Source: Lyngbya confervoides BDU141951
Lineage (GTDB): Bacteria; Cyanobacteriota; Cyanobacteriia; Thermosynechococcales; Thermosynechococcaceae
Assembly: GCF_000817775.3 (NCBI RefSeq)
Contig: NZ_JTHE03000062.1
Location: 1 to 37,101, forward strand
Length of the DNA: 37,101 nt
Direction: 5' to 3'
Shown here piece after piece: positions 35,311 to 37,101 of the stretch. The translations under genes were made by a program, and so were the position numbers. The notes under the pieces are model-generated. The model saw only the letters and a program-made list of their open reading frames with translations. It ran no database searches and was not told where the DNA came from. Position 1 is the stretch's first letter, and every line of letters starts with the position of its first letter.

Positions 35311-36203
35311 TGGTGGTTGGGTTGGGCGGGAATGCGCTGCTCAGGCGGGGGCAGCCGCTGACGGCTGAGTCCCAGATTCAAAACGTGCGCCGCGCTGCGA
35401 TCGCTCTCGCAAACTTGGCTCAGGAGCATCAGCTCGTGGTTACCCACGGCAATGGTCCCCAGGTGGGGTTACTCGCCTTACAAGCAGAGGCGTATCCGGC
35501 GGTTCCCCCCTATCCCCTGGATATGCTAGGGGCAGAAACGGAGGGACTGATCGGTTATTTGATTGAACAGGAATTGCGCAACCAGCTACCGGATCAGGCC
35601 ATGGTAACCCTGCTCACCCAGATAGAAGTGGACCCAAATGATCCCGCCTTTCAAACACCCAGCAAATTTATTGGTCCTCAATATTCAAAATCCGAGGCGC
35701 AACAGCTATCAGCCGAGCGAGGCTATACCATTGCCCCTGATGGCAAAGCCTATCGCCGCGTGGTGCCCTCGCCCAAACCAAAGGTCATTTTGGAGCTATC
35801 CGTTATTCAACAACTAGTGCAGGCGGAAATACTGGTTATCTGTGCAGGCGGCGGCGGAATCCCGGTGAGTCGTCATCGCTCAGGGCATTTATATGGGGTG
35901 GAAGGTGTCATTGATAAGGATCTGGCCACAGCGCTCCTGGCCATTGAGCTAGAGGCCGAGGCGTTGCTGTTGCTCACCGATGTAGAGGCTGTCTATACCC
36001 ATTGGGGGCAACCCACGGCGCAACGGATAGATCAGGTATCTCACACCCAGCTTGATCCTGAGGCCTTTGCACCGGGATCCATTGGCCCCAAGATTGCCGC
36101 AGCCTGTCAGTTTGTGGCTCAGACAGGCCACCCCGCAGGGATTGGTAATTTAGAGCAGGCAGTTGGGATTCTGAGGGGACAGGGGGGCACAAGGATTGTG
36201 TAG
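35304..36203 (+). CDS. arcC: Carbamate kinase
   Basis: 299 residues of the amino-acid-kinase fold. GLGGNALL at the N-terminus binds phosphate; VTHGNGPQVG, CAGGGGIPV, LLLTDVEAVYTHWG and GSIGPKIAAA are the ordered carbamate kinase motifs, and the flap (about 120-160) contains the usual PSPKP. The enzyme interconverts carbamoyl phosphate plus ADP with carbamate plus ATP, normally making ATP in arginine, agmatine or purine breakdown. Neither a carbamoyltransferase nor an arginine deiminase gene is next to it; the only partner is the overlapping upstream GTPase-like gene. No Shine-Dalgarno is clear, consistent with translational coupling. Confidence 0.95.
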   Translation: MLVVVGLGGNALLRRGQPLTAESQIQNVRRAAIALANLAQEHQLVVTHGNGPQVGLLALQAEAYPAVPPYPLDMLGAETEGLIGYLIEQELRNQLPDQAMVTLLTQIEVDPNDPAFQTPSKFIGPQYSKSEAQQLSAERGYTIAPDGKAYRRVVPSPKPKVILELSVIQQLVQAEILVICAGGGGIPVSRHRSGHLYGVEGVIDKDLATALLAIELEAEALLLLTDVEAVYTHWGQPTAQRIDQVSHTQLDPEAFAPGSIGPKIAAACQFVAQTGHPAGIGNLEQAVGILRGQGGTRIV

Positions 36204-36762
36204 GCAGGTTCACCCCCAGCTAGGACCTTGATAACAAAACTCCTGAAACCCATTGAACTCGTGCTTTTGGAGGTGATTCGACGGTTTGGGATCCGGTCTA
36301 TTCTCCATCCACAGCCGGTAAAGACTAGTGCTTTTGGCAATTAGCGCTGGCGGATTTTGAGCTTGAGGCTACGGCTCATCTATAGCCATCTGAAATCATT
36401 TTGAATCCTTGATCTCCTATGTTCATAATCTCCGTATGACGGCTATTGCCGCCAAAAAGATTTATCAGCCAGCCAGGGTGAGGGCTGTTCATGAATGATT
36501 TAGACTGGCTATATCTTAATGTTTTTATAATATTAAAATGAAATATTCTTTGACTTTGAGGGAATTTTAAAAGTTGACAACTTGGCAACCCGGAATCTCA
36601 CGCCGATTGATTCATGTCTGATTTTTATTTGGCATGGGGCACCTCGATAAATTGACCTTATTGAGAAAATCTTGGCAGTAATTGAGAACGAGCAATGATT
36701 TCATCAGGGATTCATGCGCTAAAATTCTTAGGAAAAACTATTTTTTAGGTGCCCATAGAACA
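36204..36762. other. 559-bp gene-free region, partly AT-rich
   Basis: Between arcC and the PAS gene. It contains the 133-bp MITE-like element (listed separately). Two copies of GTGCTTTTGG occur near 36261 and 36330. After the element there is a TATAAT (36526-36531) without a good -35, and a TTGACA (36574-36579) without a good -10. Base composition from 36515 is clearly more AT-rich than the coding DNA around it. Confidence 0.45.
36381..36513. mobile_element. Probable 133-bp MITE with ~26-bp terminal inverted repeats
   Basis: The left end on the plus strand starts TATAGCCATCTGAAATCATT (from 36381), and the right end on the minus strand starts TATAGCCAGTCTAAATCATT (from 36513). Over about 26 bases they agree at roughly 20 or more positions with one shifted base. 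Both ends begin with TA, as in non-autonomous relatives of IS630/Tc1-mariner elements that insert at TA. The ~80-bp interior has no transposase and a small open frame across it is unlikely to be a gene. No second copy is in the window. Confidence 0.65.
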
Positions 36763-37101
36763 ATGATAGAGAACTTAAATCAAGATCTTAAAGACTCTCT
36801 ATCTTTTGCTCAAAAAAAAATTGAATCGTTGTCCCATGAAAATTGGGCGCTCACCCTGGCGCTGATCGCCAATATTTCTAGCCAAAAGAGGTCCGAAGCC
36901 GCCTTAAAAGTCATTCAGGTTCACCTAAGCCAAATTATCAGCACCACTTCCGATGCGCTCATTGTATTAACCATGGACGGGTGCGTGCGCTTCGTAAACC
37001 CGGCCGCGGAAAGTTTATTTGGTCGTTCTAAGGAACAGCTCCTCGATCATTGCCTGGGGATTCCCTGCACCGCTGGGGAAACCACAGAAATTTCCATTAT
37101 T
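36763..37101 (+). CDS. PAS-domain sensor protein, 3' part beyond window
   Basis: 113 codons are open from the ATG at 36763 to the window end. After a helical N-terminal ~60 residues (with a run of Lys and Glu suggesting a coiled coil), a PAS domain begins: IISTTSDALIVLTMDGCVRF, VNPAAESLFGRSKEQLLDH. PAS domains at this position usually precede a histidine kinase or a GGDEF/EAL output, but that part is not visible. No Shine-Dalgarno is evident before the ATG. It seems to be the first gene after the MITE gap. Confidence 0.8.
   Translation, partial: MIENLNQDLKDSLSFAQKKIESLSHENWALTLALIANISSQKRSEAALKVIQVHLSQIISTTSDALIVLTMDGCVRFVNPAAESLFGRSKEQLLDHCLGIPCTAGETTEISII

Noticed and set aside
36376-36588. 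A 70-codon minus-strand frame
   Set aside because: It covers the inverted-repeat element and an AT-rich flank, with no recognisable protein features.
1-37101. A defence island, prophage or secondary-metabolite cluster
   Set aside because: No nuclease, helicase, phage, integrase, NRPS or PKS genes were found; the content is metabolic, regulatory and envelope-related.

Overview
The window is a piece of a cyanobacterial chromosome. The HIP1 octamer GCGATCGC recurs throughout (for example at 636-643 and 11896-11903). The gene content also fits: a pcyA (phycocyanobilin synthesis) remnant, serine/threonine kinases of cyanobacterial type, a BioB-BioY-LspA run, and a bacterial lipoxygenase. The DNA is moderately GC-rich except for AT-rich gaps near 31.3-31.5 kb and 36.4-36.8 kb. 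I see no rRNA, tRNA, CRISPR array, prophage or intact insertion sequence.

Layout. 1-5.1 kb: a 5-oxoprolinase (cut by the window start) diverges from a TenA thiaminase II, followed by a large TgpA-type membrane transglutaminase-like protein on the minus strand. 5.4-7.9 kb: a minus-strand run bioB, bioY, lspA and a 65-residue protein of unknown function. 8.0-11.6 kb: a DoxX-family membrane protein, a decayed 5' fragment of pcyA, a Tat-exported sulfatase, a cobalamin-binding-protein homologue and a DUF1622 membrane protein. 11.8-18.6 kb: a MscS-type channel, then kinase, lipoprotein, kinase; the lipoprotein carries an MltA-like 3D domain with its three aspartates. 18.8-20.3 kb: an alpha/beta hydrolase with a membrane C-terminus, split by an in-frame amber codon. 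20.4-22.0 kb: a slipin (SPFH) protein and an Hsp20. 22.4-31.3 kb: an alpha/beta-hydrolase-like protein overlapping PBP1C, then a lipoprotein alpha-2-macroglobulin. 31.6-33.6 kb: a lipoxygenase with all iron ligands. 33.9-36.2 kb: a COG2403 GTPase/cyclic-2,3-diphosphoglycerate-synthetase-like protein overlapping carbamate kinase. 36.4-36.5 kb: a probable 133-bp MITE. At the right edge a PAS-domain sensor gene begins.

Two themes stand out. First, many genes concern the envelope: PBP1C with A2M, the MltA-like lipoprotein between two membrane kinases, LspA, MscS and the TgpA-like protein. Second, several proteins keep a recognisable fold but lack the family's key residues: the TgpA-like protein has Pro and Tyr at the catalytic Cys and His positions, the hydrolase before PBP1C lacks the nucleophile elbow, and the A2M lacks the thioester motif. 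Real gene decay is also visible: pcyA is a frameshifted fragment, and the 18.8-kb hydrolase has a nonsense codon. I found no wholly new system; the best leads are the kinase/MltA-like/kinase cluster, the GTPase-carbamate kinase pair, the non-catalytic protein set and the MITE.
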